Assembly (NCBI GenBank): GCA_964537285.1
Contig: CAZHZT010000014.1
Location: forward strand, 1-64,000
DNA length: 64,000 nucleotides
Direction of reading: 5' to 3'
From: CAZHZT01 sp964537285
Lineage (GTDB): Bacteria > Bacteroidota > Bacteroidia > Chitinophagales > Saprospiraceae
Numbering within the stretch: the stretch's first letter is position 1; every line of letters begins with the position of its first letter. The notes under the pieces were generated by a model, which saw only the letters and a list, made by a program, of their open reading frames with translations, had not been told where the DNA came from and did no database searches. Positions 17,701 through 26,588 of the stretch are shown one piece after another. The translations under genes were made by a program, and so were the position numbers.

Positions 17701-19152
17701 ATTGACTACGGCATCCGAAGCATTTTCTACTTCAATTTTACCCGGAGTAGTTCCGCCTGCATTACCATTATTATAAGTACCGTTCGATTTATTTGAAATA
17801 CCAAGGCCGGCAGGGTTGTTTACTTCAATTGTGTTATTGTCATGATTATTAAACAAACCATCATTTTCGATAGCGATTGCCCCTCCACCATCATTGCTGA
17901 AACGCATGGAAGTATTTACAGTGACACTACCATCTGTTGCTACATCAATAGTTGAGACACTAGAACTATTATCCGAACCATCCACATGGATTAAACCAGG
18001 GCACTCGTCACCCGATTCAAAAACAACGTTTTTGCTGGCTACACTGAGTTTTTCTTCATAAGTAGCGCCACCTGTTCCACAAGCACAAGTATTTGGGTTG
18101 ATTTCTTCGCTTTCAACGAAGATATTTCCTGTTTGACCATCAGGAATGGCATCAATGGCATCTTGTATGAATAAAGGAACGCCGCCGGAAGTAAATTTAG
18201 CCACGTAATAATCCTGGAACCTCCATTCTGAAGTAAGTGAGCCTGTAGACAGGCCACCGAGGTACATACATCCACTTGCAAATATTCCTCCAACCACATT
18301 TCTCAATTCATTAGCGCAGAAGTAAGCCTGGCAGAGGTCGGTGGCATAAGCACCATTCACACTTTCACATTGGCCAATGAAATAATTAAAGATATCAGCA
18401 TTTCCTGTGAATCGAATATCCGTAATACTAGGAAAGTTACAGCCCAAAAGCGCTTGTTCCTGATAAATGGGGAAAGTTTCTGCAAAGTTAAGTGTTCCCT
18501 GGAACTCAATATCTGTAGATTCACAAACAGGATATGTAGGACTCCCTCCGGAACCCGTAACGGCAGAAAAAATACCTACACCTGCTTCGATACCATTATT
18601 GGCAAAACCATTTCCGGAAGTGGTGATACCATTCACTACAATAGCTTGGGAGGCCGTGATGGATAAGCCATTTCCTCCGTTATCTCTGGATGTAATATTG
18701 GTTAAGGTCGCATTGGTAACACCAGTAATGGCAAAACCAGAGCCCCCGCAATTTTGTGCGGTCGTATTAGAAATTTGAGCCCCGTTAGCCCCAACGGCAG
18801 TGATAATACCAAAGGTACCAGCTCCATCTAGTATCAAATTCGTAATGATAACATTGGTCGTTTTGATAAATATCCCAAAGTTTGGTGATGAAGAATTGAT
18901 AGTAAAGCCCTTACCATCAAGGGTAATAGCTTTATCGATTTCAATAATACCTTCATTTATATTATTGGTTAGCTCAATAACATCACCGGCATTGGCCACT
19001 GCAAGAGCGGCAGAAACGGAAGGCTGGTCCCCGGGGACTGTAATCGTCGCAGAAAGCCCGGCTTGTACGTTGAGTAGAAACAAAGAGACAACCGCTACGA
19101 AGAGGTAAATTTCCTTTGTTTTATTTTTTAATTTGGCGTAAAGATTGTTCAT
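14782..19152 (-). CDS. Giant secreted beta-helix/LamG protein with T9SS sorting domain
   Basis: 1456 residues. The ATG at 19152 is preferred to a TTG two codons earlier. The signal region holds a hydrophobic stretch (EIYLFVAVVSLFLLNVQAGL). Residues 40-270 form a right-handed beta-helix opening (DQPSVSAALAVANAGDVIEL, then IITNLILDG). Residues about 400-900 are dozens of short turns of the form GI-x-N-x-GTFNN, typical of parallel beta-helix coils. Ig/PKD-like segments follow, then a LamG-like domain at about 1165-1325 (NPFTLSFWYYPW, YHIGVIFNGLNRVDFYVNG, LDEIAIWDVPLC). The last about 85 residues are a type A T9SS sorting domain (LFQNRPNPFNNNTIIEFNLP to MKMMVIK). It is likely surface-exposed and adhesive or polymer-binding. 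The domain classes are clear; the ligand is unknown. Confidence 0.88.
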   Translation of the reverse strand: MNNLYAKLKNKTKEIYLFVAVVSLFLLNVQAGLSATITVPGDQPSVSAALAVANAGDVIELTNNINEGIIEIDKAITLDGKGFTINSSSPNFGIFIKTTNVIITNLILDGAGTFGIITAVGANGAQISNTTAQNCGGSGFAITGVTNATLTNITSRDNGGNGLSITASQAIVVNGITTSGNGFANNGIEAGVGIFSAVTGSGGSPTYPVCESTDIEFQGTLNFAETFPIYQEQALLGCNFPSITDIRFTGNADIFNYFIGQCESVNGAYATDLCQAYFCANELRNVVGGIFASGCMYLGGLSTGSLTSEWRFQDYYVAKFTSGGVPLFIQDAIDAIPDGQTGNIFVESEEINPNTCACGTGGATYEEKLSVASKNVVFESGDECPGLIHVDGSDNSSSVSTIDVATDGSVTVNTSMRFSNDGGGAIAIENDGLFNNHDNNTIEVNNPAGLGISNKSNGTYNNGNAGGTTPGKIEVENASDAVVNDGTFNNNPSSNLTIHNGSGTISGKGIDNTANGIFNNKTDALIDISFVGKEGIKTVNEFTNDDGDIMIDNAVNAGISVDGDSKFTNTGNLARIDISNITTDNSTGDGIYLTSAQSEFSNADGATIFIEGTARHGIILNSVCFFDNFGNNATITIDGTNNPIGNSGIFIGTGPGDFSNGAGGIINIIDVNDHGVENEGTYVNVDSSVLNITGASNMDDGIRNSGTFYNTASVININNPGSNGINNTGTFNNKDSETFSMTPDTTVITITGAGTNGLANSGSTSNFVNRTISGNASWVFVINPGNDGVQNSGGSVENRGKDALINISGDGDNAISCSNDASIDNSECAVIEIDDDISVSGTAEFLNEGILIIQKDGPGNDAHVFQNIVNRIQNEGIIIDPQNSLNSDLVNRTEDNSKVKDLGGVIAAPFDDACSTDASLSDVLIGDPGTALFVPAVNWFDTETLDGTDQGDFDDASDEFTYGVTPPAGSTERYFFDIIDPNNGDASCRVVGCIDISFVGASAFQVDPLVDVLCGSSNTTDFLVTSQSAGTYSWTTNDVNGNVNGESNGSGVAFGNSIQQMLSLTNSDAGEVIYSVSASGGGGCSSPAIDATAYVLPAISGGPSGSPRGCDAVLLPFQAANIPNLNGIPAFCEGNPFTLSFWYYPWNFNLNMPLLSVTDPNDALADGNYYLERTGQQRLRFTYISGGNPISFTLNTVSLQQFNFYHIGVIFNGLNRVDFYVNGFFQFSLPVVPPNSCDPDIDLMRLGGYPDENAGSKLFGILDEIAIWDVPLCADYMLVMGFLGNGIYPAVDIVTNSLFDLTPANVGGSTDVYDFEQNCSNNTGTPVPTDPADGTCYAFCPSLVGENPNLGLLDPNDPKAMAEYLSPGKEAKLFQNRPNPFNNNTIIEFNLPYDDEVTFSFFGPSGQQIHAVNGQFNQGLNAIQVSLNDLRNTEGLIYYRMKTSSKSITMKMMVIK

Positions 19153-19221
19153 AAGCAATTGCTAATTTATTGTTAACTAGTTTTTTATCAAAATGAAACT
19201 TGGTTTAATATAATTTTTTTC

Positions 19222-19323
19222 GTTCGTTGACAAATTGTGTGGAACTTCAAAATGATACGCCTTGAATGCCCTTGTGGCTGAAAGGTTTATCATTTTGAAG
19301 TTCCACACAATTTGTCAACGAAC
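19222..19323. repeat. Family A palindrome, copy 3 (full, loop forward)
   Basis: Ends GTTCGTTGACAAATTGTG and CACAATTTGTCAACGAAC: the variant CGT pairs with ACG. The arms continue as GGAACTTCAAAATGATA and TATCATTTTGAAGTTCC. The centre CTTGAATGCCCTTGTGGCTG is forward. It is positioned upstream of the giant gene on the minus strand. Confidence 0.96.
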
Positions 19324-19680
19324 CATTTTTTTTACACGGTATTGGCTTGATAGAGACCTTATATACTCTATTAATCGTTTTTAGTTGCTTAAATTATTCC
19401 TATTGTAAAAGGAATCGACGAACTGGCCTTTCTTAAATGTGGTAGTTGTTACAGGTCAAAAAACTTACTTGATCAATCAATAAGAATGAAACAAAATAAA
19501 TTAAAGCATTCCTTAAACGACTCCTCCATACCTAAAGGCAATACAAAAATACAATTTACAATTCAACTGAACAAGGTTTTATTACAAAAATACTTCAAAT
19601 GCCTTTAAATCATTTGCAAATTGATTGTTGTAAACTAAAAAAAGATTATAAATTCAGAGGGAAAAGCATTGTTAAGTATA
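19324..19680. other. AT-rich intergenic stretch, nothing recognised
   Basis: About 350 bases between two full family A palindromes. I see no ORF, hairpin or promoter match that I would support. It probably contains the divergent promoters for the giant secreted gene and the CYTH gene. Confidence 0.4.
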
Positions 19681-19792
19681 GTTCTTTGACATAAATTGTG
19701 TGGAACTTCAAAATGATAAGCCTTTCAGCCACAAGGGCATTCAAGGCGTATCATTTTTAAACTCCATTTTATCACAATTTATGTCAAAGAAC
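19681..19792. repeat. Family A palindrome, copy 4 (full, loop inverted)
   Basis: Outer ends GTTCTTTGACATAAATTGTG and CACAATTTATGTCAAAGAAC. The centre reads CCTTTCAGCCACAAGGGCAT, the reverse complement of the centre in copies 2, 3 and 6. The two arms are of different types: the left has TGTGTGGAACTT, while the right carries the longer variant with ATAAAATGGAGTTT when read from its end. Confidence 0.95.
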
Positions 19793-19894
19793 CTAAATTA
19801 TTATACGGTCTCTTGTTTAATAGGCTTTAATGATTCCAAAATTTTTAGTTATACTTAATTTTTTCGGGTGCTTATTCTGAAATAGTTGCTAAAT

Positions 19895-20410
19895 ATGAAT
19901 ATTGAAATTAAAGCCATTTGCCATTCTCCAGAGCGTATTCAATCTATTCTACAAGAGCTCGATGCCGACTACAAGGGCCTGGATCATCAGATCGATACTT
20001 ATTACAAAGTGCCTGATGGCCGTTTAAAGCTTAGGCATGGAAATATTGAGCGAACCCTCATCCATTATCAACGCGTAGAGCAAAAAGGACTCAAAAAATC
20101 AATTGTGGAATTGTTTCATGTTGAAAAGGATATTGAAACGCTGAAATCCATTCTGGATAAAAGCATTCCTCATTTGGTGACGATAGATAAACTACGACAC
20201 ATATTCTTTATCGAGAATGTTAAGTTTCATGTGGATGAGGTAAAACAGCTTGGTGCTTTTGTGGAAATAGAGGCAATTGATCGCGATGGGAGTATTGGGG
20301 AAGCCAAGCTGCGTGAGCAATGTACTCATTATATGTCTGTATTGGGTTTAAAAAGGGAGGATTTAATCGATAAGTCTTATAGTGATATGTTACTGAAAAA
20401 GCCTGCCTGA
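19895..20410 (+). CDS. CYTH-domain protein (class IV adenylate cyclase/thiamine-triphosphatase-like)
   Basis: 171 residues from the ATG at 19895; an upstream in-frame TTG adds three codons without support. The N-terminal NIEIKA strand is the ExExK-type signature of CYTH (triphosphate tunnel) enzymes. DTYYKVPDGRLKLRHG, later KSIVELFHVEKD, and FHVDEVKQLGAFVEIEA supply the alternating charged strands that line the tunnel and bind triphosphate and Mg. Members are CyaB-type adenylate cyclases, thiamine-triphosphatases or inorganic triphosphatases, and the sequence alone does not decide which. Full length for the class. It stands alone between palindrome-rich spacers. Confidence 0.85.
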   Translation: MNIEIKAICHSPERIQSILQELDADYKGLDHQIDTYYKVPDGRLKLRHGNIERTLIHYQRVEQKGLKKSIVELFHVEKDIETLKSILDKSIPHLVTIDKLRHIFFIENVKFHVDEVKQLGAFVEIEAIDRDGSIGEAKLREQCTHYMSVLGLKREDLIDKSYSDMLLKKPA

Positions 20411-20442
20411 AAATCTTTCTTTTTTGAATACACGGAACTTTA

Positions 20443-20468
20443 GTTCTTTGACAAATTGTGTGGAACTT
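20443..20468. repeat. Family A left half
   Basis: GTTCTTTGACAAATTGTGTG and GAACTTTT match the left arm of family A; no right arm follows. It lies 33 bases after the CYTH stop. Confidence 0.7.
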
Positions 20469-20564
20469 TTTTATGCTCCTAAAGTGTTTTATACTGAATC
20501 ATTATAGAAATATAAAATTTCTTTTGTTACATGGTTTGAAAAAGTTGTAAAAATTTCTTAACTT

Positions 20565-20741
20565 AATAGACTTGTTCTGTAGCCGCTGATGGGGTGCATT
20601 TTATTTTGTCGCTGTTCTTGAGAATATGTTTTCTTTAGATAGAGGCACGCGGCCGCGTGCCTCTATCTAAAATAATCTCTTCTCTTGCCGGCAGCGACAA
20701 AATAAAATGCACCCCATCAGCAGCTACAGAACAAGTCTATT
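20565..20741. repeat. Family B palindrome, copy 3 (best-preserved)
   Basis: Terminal arms AATAGACTTGTTCTGTAGCC and CTACAGAACAAGTCTATT are almost perfectly symmetric. The next segment GCTGATGGGGTGCATTTTAT pairs with ATAAAATGCACCCCATCAGC, using T/A where other copies have C/G. The centre GGCACGCGGCCGCGTGCC lies between non-identical flanks (GTTCTTGAGAATATG and CTCTTGCCGGC). Nothing else is recognised to 20888. Confidence 0.95.
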
Positions 20742-20888
20742 ATAAATGAGTGCCCTTTACGAATTAAAGCACTGGTAGTGGGGTGAATCCGTTGATACAT
20801 AGTTTTCAAAGCCCCATTTTAAAAGGTTTGCAAGCAACTATCCACATTTTTGACCCACTACCAAAGCACTCATGCTAAAACGTAGAAT

Positions 20889-21743
20889 ATGAAGTGGATG
20901 ATCTTGACAATGATGCTGTACTCAATGCCAGATGCTGACAATCTAACCTACACCGTCAAGCTGCATAAAGATTTTATTATTACTGAAGCCCTCGTGAACA
21001 ACCAAAATGTTCATCTGATTATCGATACAGGTACTCCTGAACTGGTTTTGAATAAAAAATATTATGAGCCAAATGAAGAAGTTGAAAAGGGAAATTGTAT
21101 TACAGGGCAATTAGAGTTGGGAAATACAGAACTGGAGAGCTTTTACTGGAATAACTTCAAAAAACGTCATTTCAAAGTTTTAGTTACGGATTTAAGTATA
21201 CTCGAACAAAAACTGGAAATTCCCATTCATGGCCTGTTGGGAAATAAATTTCTCAAAAAATACAAGCTCTATCTCGATATTACAAATGGAGAGGTGAAAC
21301 TCCTTGATAAAAAAATATTACAACATCTCTCCGATCCTGATGTGATGCTCAAAATGTTGAATCAGCAACTTATACCATGTATTCAATTGCAGGGACACGG
21401 AAAGAAAATACTCTTTGGAATGGATACGGGCTCTTCCGCCAACTTTATTGATGCGGCCTCTACTTTTGGTCAGGCAAATATACCCCTACCCGGCCATGAA
21501 AAGGGAGAGGATTTTAATGTAAAGGGGCTAAATGATCAGGTTCAAAAAGCTAACAGCTATGTTTGTAAAGAATTGACAATAAAAAGCCTACCCATCAATA
21601 GACCAATAGAGTTTATTGAAATGGAATTGAATAATAAGGGAGGAGAAATCACTGTCCAGGGAATTCTGGGCATTCCCTTCCTCAAAAACGGCTTGTTTTT
21701 ATTCGATTTTAAAAAGGATAGATTGTATATTTGGTTGCACTAA
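20889..21743 (+). CDS. Two-lobed retropepsin-like aspartyl protease
   Basis: 284 residues. There are two catalytic-type loops in one chain: LIIDTGTPELVLN at about residues 44-56 and FGMDTGSSANFID at about 178-190. Each is followed by the hydrophobic-Gly motif of aspartic proteases (IHGLLGNKFLKKY at about 117-129, and VQGILGIPFLKNG near residue 260). Single-lobed retropepsin-like proteins are usual in bacteria; a tandem would make a pepsin-like active site within one polypeptide. A short hydrophobic N-terminus (KWMILTMMLYSM) may be a weak export signal. It is 12 bases upstream of the aldolase gene, so the pair is probably one transcript. Substrate unknown. Confidence 0.82.
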   Translation: MKWMILTMMLYSMPDADNLTYTVKLHKDFIITEALVNNQNVHLIIDTGTPELVLNKKYYEPNEEVEKGNCITGQLELGNTELESFYWNNFKKRHFKVLVTDLSILEQKLEIPIHGLLGNKFLKKYKLYLDITNGEVKLLDKKILQHLSDPDVMLKMLNQQLIPCIQLQGHGKKILFGMDTGSSANFIDAASTFGQANIPLPGHEKGEDFNVKGLNDQVQKANSYVCKELTIKSLPINRPIEFIEMELNNKGGEITVQGILGIPFLKNGLFLFDFKKDRLYIWLH

Positions 21744-21755
21744 GGCCCTATATAA

Positions 21756-22352
21756 ATGCAAACGCCTGACGAAGGTTACATCAAATTTAATTACTCCTGG
21801 GAGGAAGCAGCTCTTCCCGCCAGGATTTCTATTGAAGAAATCAATCTATACCGCAAACGATTGCATCAATTAGGCTTAATTGGAGTCTATGAGAATGGTG
21901 TTGGTTTTGGCAATATCAGCATGCGATTAGAAAGCAATTATTTTCTGATCACAGGGTCAGCCACCGGGCATTTACCTGCTTTGGAAAGAGAACATTTTGC
22001 TATCGTAGAGCACTTTGATATTGAAAAAAATTATGTGCGTTGCAAAGGGCTGACCAGAGCATCATCAGAGAGTATGAGCCATGCCGTTATATATCAGGAA
22101 CAACCCGAAGTAGGTTCGATCATTCATGGCCATCATCAGGCACTTTGGCAGAAACTCCTCACTAAATACCCTTCTACTTCAAAAAGTGTTCCTTATGGCA
22201 CTCCGGAAATGGCCAAGGAAATCATTGCTTTAATAAGGCAAGGCGGGCATCCGGTATCGGGTATTTTTGCAATGGCCGGACATAGTCAGGGGATTATTGC
22301 CTATGCCGGGAATTTTGAATCCTGTCTTAAGCTTATTCTTGAAGAGCTATAA
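21756..22352 (+). CDS. Class II aldolase/adducin-family protein
   Basis: 198 residues, cytosolic. Family features: GNISMRLESNYFLITGSATG (phosphate-binding loop), catalytic Glu region RASSESMSHAVIYQEQPE, and the metal-binding pair HGHHQALW. The third metal ligand His lies in MAGHSQG near the C-terminus. Members cleave or epimerise sugar phosphates (fuculose-1-P, ribulose-5-P, methylthioribulose-1-P) using Zn. The sequence does not identify the sugar. It is co-directional and 12 bases after the aspartyl protease gene. A perfect 29-bp hairpin follows and probably ends the transcript. Confidence 0.85.
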   Translation: MQTPDEGYIKFNYSWEEAALPARISIEEINLYRKRLHQLGLIGVYENGVGFGNISMRLESNYFLITGSATGHLPALEREHFAIVEHFDIEKNYVRCKGLTRASSESMSHAVIYQEQPEVGSIIHGHHQALWQKLLTKYPSTSKSVPYGTPEMAKEIIALIRQGGHPVSGIFAMAGHSQGIIAYAGNFESCLKLILEEL

Positions 22353-22365
22353 AGTTGCTTCCTTT

Positions 22366-22426
22366 ACAAGGCTGTTCGTTTTTCGGGAATTTTCGAAGAA
22401 AATTCCCGAAAAACGAACAGCCTTGT
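22366..22426. terminator. Perfect 29-bp hairpin with GAA loop
   Basis: ACAAGGCTGTTCGTTTTTCG through TTTTC pairs exactly with its complement around GAA. It starts 14 bases after the aldolase stop. A transcription terminator without a classical U-tract is likely. Not matched to families A-E. Confidence 0.85.
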
Positions 22427-22612
22427 GAAAAAACGATCCCTCTACTACTTTTCGAACAACTTCAGGTATTAAAAACGATATTTTGTCCAGCAGGCGCTTT
22501 TGTTGATCTATATATTTATAGAACTTTGATGTGAAAAAGCATATTTGTTGTTCATAGAAAATTTCAATACTCTTTAACCAATTTTTTTTACAACCATTTA
22601 ATCTTTTTTGAG

Positions 22613-25015
22613 ATGAAAAAAAGTTCTACCTTTTTAGCCTTTTGCCTTTGCTTGGGGCTTCCTGTATTTTTATCCGCTCAGCTCAATTTTACCTTCCTTT
22701 CTAACCTTGATTACGATGTTGAAGTTAGCGATATTTGGGGATATGTTGCTCCCGACGGAACGGAATATGCGCTTGTAGGCATGTTCGATGGTGTTTCTAT
22801 CGTTAATTTAGCCGATCCTGAGAACCCTGTTGAAAGCGACTTTATTGATGGCGTACCTTCCGGTTGGAGGGATATAAAAACATGGGGAGAATATGCTTAT
22901 GTGATTAATGAAACCGGAAATGGATTGGCGGTACTTGACCTTTCGAACCTCCCCAATTCTGTGAGTGCTTATGATTGGGCACCTAGTCTGCCAGGTTTGG
23001 GCACATTAGGTTCATGCCACAATATTTTTATCGATGAATTTGGGGTTGCCTACCTGGTGGGTTGTAGCCTTAATGCAGGAGGGTTGCTCATGGTTGATGT
23101 AGCCACCGACCCGGGGAATCCGATCTTTATAAGTGCTGGAGCTCCTGTTTATTCACATGATGTATATGTTAGGGATAACATTGCCTATAGCTCAGAGATT
23201 TACACGGGAAGCTTGGCTTTTTATGATGTTTCTGATAAGAATAATGTTCAGTTATTAGCTACTCAACAAACTCCGGCATTATTCACCCATAATGCATGGC
23301 CTTCTGACAATAGTCAGTACATATTCACTACAGATGAGATCGGTGGTGCTCCCGTTGCGTCTTACGATATTTCTGATTTAAATGATATTAAAGAGTTAGA
23401 TCAATTCAGGCCTTACACGACGCTAGGGTCTGGTGTGATACCTCATAATGTACACGTTTGGAATGATTTTATCATCGTTTCTTACTATACAGACGGTTGT
23501 TTAATCATTGACGCTGCCCGGCCGGACAACCTTATAGAGGTTGGCTACTTTGATACTTATATCCCAACAAATACTGGTTTTCAGGGTGCTTGGGGGGCTT
23601 ATCCGTTTTTACCGTCTGGTATCGTCCTCGTATCTGATATTGGAGACGGGCTTTATGTATTGGAGCCAACTTATGTACGTGCATGTTATCTGGAAGGAAC
23701 CATCACAGATGCTTCCAACGGTTTGCCTATTCCAAATGCTACTGCTGATATTTTAAATACCGTTATTTTTGAGAACAGTAATAATCAAGGAGTATACAAA
23801 ACGGGAGTTGCTATCAGTGATACCTATCAGGTCGAGTACTCAGCGCCTGGTTATAAACCAGAAATTGTTGAAGTAGCCTTAGAAAATGGTGAATTGGAAA
23901 TCGTGGATGTGGCTCTGGAACCACTTCCTTCTTTTGGATTTTCAGGCCAGGTCATAGATAAAGAAACGGGAAATCCAGTGCCAAATGCTATTGTTGAAAT
24001 GGTAAACGATGCATTTAATTATTTGCTAGAGACGGATGCTCAGGGAGCATTTAGTGTGGCTTCTTTTTTTGAAGGCGATTACGAAATAACTGCCGGCAAG
24101 TGGGGATATAAAACCTTAATCATTGATAGTGAAAATCTTAATCCAGCCAATAATTCTATAGCGCTTGAAATTGAAGAAGGTATCGAAGATATTTTCTCTC
24201 TTGATCTTGGCTGGCAAGTGATTACCTCTGCTTTTGGAGAAGTACAGTGGGAGATAGGTGACCCTATTGAGGTTTTGGCACCTGCTCCAATCTCAATACC
24301 TATTACTCCGGAGGATGATGTAGACGACCCGGGGAACGAATGCTACGTTACAGGTATTGTCGGTTCTCTTGAGAATGGAATATTACTTGGAGGACTTACA
24401 ACTATGGAGTCGCCGGTGTTTGATTTAAGCGGATATAGCAAACCAATGATGAGCCTCCATACCTGGTTCTTCAATATCGATCAAACGACTTTCGGACTTG
24501 GAAATGACTTTATGCGAATTATCATCTCTAATGGTTCTACTATTGAAAGTGTTAAAGATATTCAGTATTTTGAATTAACCCAACCGGAGTGGGAATATCA
24601 TGAGATAGACATAGCCGCTGCCATTGAGCCAACCGATAATATGCAGGTTTCAATTGTAGCTAATGCTGGTTCTGATTTTAATGGTATAATCGAAGCCGGA
24701 GTGGATTATTTTCGCATTTGGGATGCTGACTCGACAGTCAATACGCAGGATTTACCAAACGAAAAGCTTCTTTCTTTCGATGTTTTTCCTAATCCTTCAG
24801 AAGGGCCGTTTACGGTTTCCTATGATTTGGTAAAACCCAATATCGAGGCATCGATTTTGATTCAGGATCTTATGGGAAGAACCCTTGAAAAAATTAATGT
24901 TACCGATCAAAATGGTCGGATTACCATTAATCATTCTTTAGAACCTGGCTTGTATTATTTGCGCTTAGAGGATGAGTTGGGCAATCATAGCATGCAAAAA
25001 GTAATCATTCAATAG
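22613..25015 (+). CDS. Choice-of-anchor B (LVIVD-repeat) secreted protein with T9SS sorting domain
   Basis: 800 residues. Signal peptide STFLAFCLCLGLPVFLSAQ. Residues 25-350 contain repeated LVIVD-type blades (DGVSIVNLADPENPVE, LAVLDLSNLPN, GLLMVDVATDPGNPIF, LAFYDVSDKNNVQ) of a beta-propeller. Two carboxypeptidase-regulatory-like Ig domains follow at about 365-435 and 445-520 (EGTITDASNGLPIPNATADI and SGQVIDKETGNPVPNAIVEM). A jelly-roll-like region covers 530-710, and a T9SS type A sorting domain occupies about 718-800 (DVFPNPSEGPFTVSYD to MQKVIIQ). It is probably surface-anchored or secreted. The stop codon TAG lies in the end of a family B element (AATAGACTT). Confidence 0.9.
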   Translation: MKKSSTFLAFCLCLGLPVFLSAQLNFTFLSNLDYDVEVSDIWGYVAPDGTEYALVGMFDGVSIVNLADPENPVESDFIDGVPSGWRDIKTWGEYAYVINETGNGLAVLDLSNLPNSVSAYDWAPSLPGLGTLGSCHNIFIDEFGVAYLVGCSLNAGGLLMVDVATDPGNPIFISAGAPVYSHDVYVRDNIAYSSEIYTGSLAFYDVSDKNNVQLLATQQTPALFTHNAWPSDNSQYIFTTDEIGGAPVASYDISDLNDIKELDQFRPYTTLGSGVIPHNVHVWNDFIIVSYYTDGCLIIDAARPDNLIEVGYFDTYIPTNTGFQGAWGAYPFLPSGIVLVSDIGDGLYVLEPTYVRACYLEGTITDASNGLPIPNATADILNTVIFENSNNQGVYKTGVAISDTYQVEYSAPGYKPEIVEVALENGELEIVDVALEPLPSFGFSGQVIDKETGNPVPNAIVEMVNDAFNYLLETDAQGAFSVASFFEGDYEITAGKWGYKTLIIDSENLNPANNSIALEIEEGIEDIFSLDLGWQVITSAFGEVQWEIGDPIEVLAPAPISIPITPEDDVDDPGNECYVTGIVGSLENGILLGGLTTMESPVFDLSGYSKPMMSLHTWFFNIDQTTFGLGNDFMRIIISNGSTIESVKDIQYFELTQPEWEYHEIDIAAAIEPTDNMQVSIVANAGSDFNGIIEAGVDYFRIWDADSTVNTQDLPNEKLLSFDVFPNPSEGPFTVSYDLVKPNIEASILIQDLMGRTLEKINVTDQNGRITINHSLEPGLYYLRLEDELGNHSMQKVIIQ

Positions 25016-25083
25016 ACTTTTGTCGCTGCCGGCAAGAGAAGAGGTTTTCTTTCCGGCAGCTACAAAATGAAATGCACCTGTTC
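25010..25083. repeat. Family B element, copy 4 (truncated, overlaps a stop codon)
   Basis: AATAGACTT at the left end is followed by TGTCGCTGCCGGCAAGAGAA, and the right end by CAAAATGAAATGCACC. Most of both arms is deleted. The TAG of the LVIVD gene is the TAG of the terminal AATAGACTT. Confidence 0.7.
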
Positions 25084-25160
25084 GTTTCAACCCAAGAATT
25101 GCTGATTTGATTTATCATTTATTATGTTTTTTCTTATTTTACCCAAAAAAGTAAGAAAGC

Positions 25161-26552
25161 ATGAGCCTATTCAAGAAATTTCCCGATAGTGTTACCTTGA
25201 TCATGGGAATTCTCCTCGTATTTATCCTAATGACTTGGATAATTCCTGCCGGTGAATTCGAGAGAACTAAAAATAAGGATGGACGTGAGGTGGTCGTACC
25301 TGGTACTTACCAAACCGTTGCGGCTTCCCCGCAAGGCCCGGGAGCTTTCTTTACAGCTCCAATAAAAGGCTTTATTTCTGCTGCGGAAATTATTGCCTTT
25401 GTTTTTTTAGTAGGAGGGGCATTCTCTATTGTCAATAAAACCGGAGCAGTAAATGCCGGATTGGCCAACATCATTCGATTAAGTAAGCGGAAACCTAAGT
25501 ATAAACGCTGGGTAATTCCAGTATTGATGGTATTATTTTCTTTAGGCGGGGCCACTTTTGGGATGAGTGAAGAAGTACTAGTCTTTATTTTAATCACCAT
25601 TCCGTTAGCTATAGCCCTGGGGTATGATTCGATCATTGGGGTGGCCATCCCTTTTGTAGGGGCCGGAGTAGGATTTGCAGGAGCTTTCAGTAATCCATTT
25701 ACGATTGGTGTGGCCCAGGGAATTGCGGAGATTCCTTTGTTTACCGGAATAGAGTATCGCTTAGTGGTATGGTCAATAATGACGTTGATAGGTGTTGGGT
25801 TTGTAATGTGGTATGCGCTTCGGCTTGAAGGAGATAAAACAAGGAGCCTGGTTTATAAAATAGACTCCGAGAGAGATATCAATGAAAATGACCATGAAAA
25901 CGAAGTGCTGACCAATTCGCATCGTTTAGTACTTTTAAGCTTTACCGTTACTATTTTCCTCCTTATCTATGGCGTGACCAAATGGGGGTGGTATATTGAG
26001 GAAATATCAGGACTTTTCATTGGTTTTGGAATTGCCGCTGCCATCCTGGGAAGATTGCCTGTTTCTTCCGCTGTAAACGCTTTTATTGAAGGAGCTAAGG
26101 AAATGGTTCTGGCGGCATTAATCATCGGTTTATCCAAAGGTTTGTTGGTGGTAGCCAGCGAAGGAAAAATAATTGATACCATTCTTCACTACATAGCTAC
26201 CGGAGCGAAGCAGTTTTCCCCGGTTATTTCTGCTGAAATCATGTTCCTTTTCCAAAGCTTGTTAAACTTTTTTATTCCTTCAGGCTCAGGCCAGGCTGCC
26301 CTTACTATGCCTATTATGGCCCCATTAAGTGACTTGCTTGGTGTAAGTCGACAAACCGCTGTACTGGCATTCCAATTTGGTGATGGACTTTCTAATTTGA
26401 TTATTCCTACAAGCGGTGTAACAATGGGTATTCTTTCTATTGCCAAGATTCCTTATAACATCTGGCTTAAATGGATGCTTCCGCTGTTCTTGATGTTATG
26501 TTTGACTGCCATGTTGTTATTGATTCCTCCTTTGACTTTATTTTCATGGTAG
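25161..26552 (+). CDS. YfcC/DcuC-family membrane carrier
   Basis: 463 residues, about 12 membrane helices. The N-terminal signature MTWIIPAGEFER and the hairpin regions GATFGMSEEVLVFI and FIPSGSGQAALTMPIMAPLS match the YfcC/C4-dicarboxylate (DcuC-like, IT superfamily) carriers. Proteins of this family take up dicarboxylates or amino-acid-like anions into the cytoplasm using ion gradients. The central hydrophilic loop at about 225-255 divides two structural halves. ATG at 25161 directly precedes a positively charged N-terminus. Neighbours do not indicate the substrate. It is monocistronic, bounded by B and C/D palindromes. Confidence 0.87.
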   Translation: MSLFKKFPDSVTLIMGILLVFILMTWIIPAGEFERTKNKDGREVVVPGTYQTVAASPQGPGAFFTAPIKGFISAAEIIAFVFLVGGAFSIVNKTGAVNAGLANIIRLSKRKPKYKRWVIPVLMVLFSLGGATFGMSEEVLVFILITIPLAIALGYDSIIGVAIPFVGAGVGFAGAFSNPFTIGVAQGIAEIPLFTGIEYRLVVWSIMTLIGVGFVMWYALRLEGDKTRSLVYKIDSERDINENDHENEVLTNSHRLVLLSFTVTIFLLIYGVTKWGWYIEEISGLFIGFGIAAAILGRLPVSSAVNAFIEGAKEMVLAALIIGLSKGLLVVASEGKIIDTILHYIATGAKQFSPVISAEIMFLFQSLLNFFIPSGSGQAALTMPIMAPLSDLLGVSRQTAVLAFQFGDGLSNLIIPTSGVTMGILSIAKIPYNIWLKWMLPLFLMLCLTAMLLLIPPLTLFSW

Positions 26553-26588
26553 AATAAAGTCTAATATGTAGTTCATGGCAGGATAGAC

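Noticed and set aside
16595..17776. Several plus-strand frames of 100-144 codons opposite the giant beta-helix gene
   Set aside because: Antisense shadows of a low-complexity repetitive coding sequence; hydrophobic but without family features.
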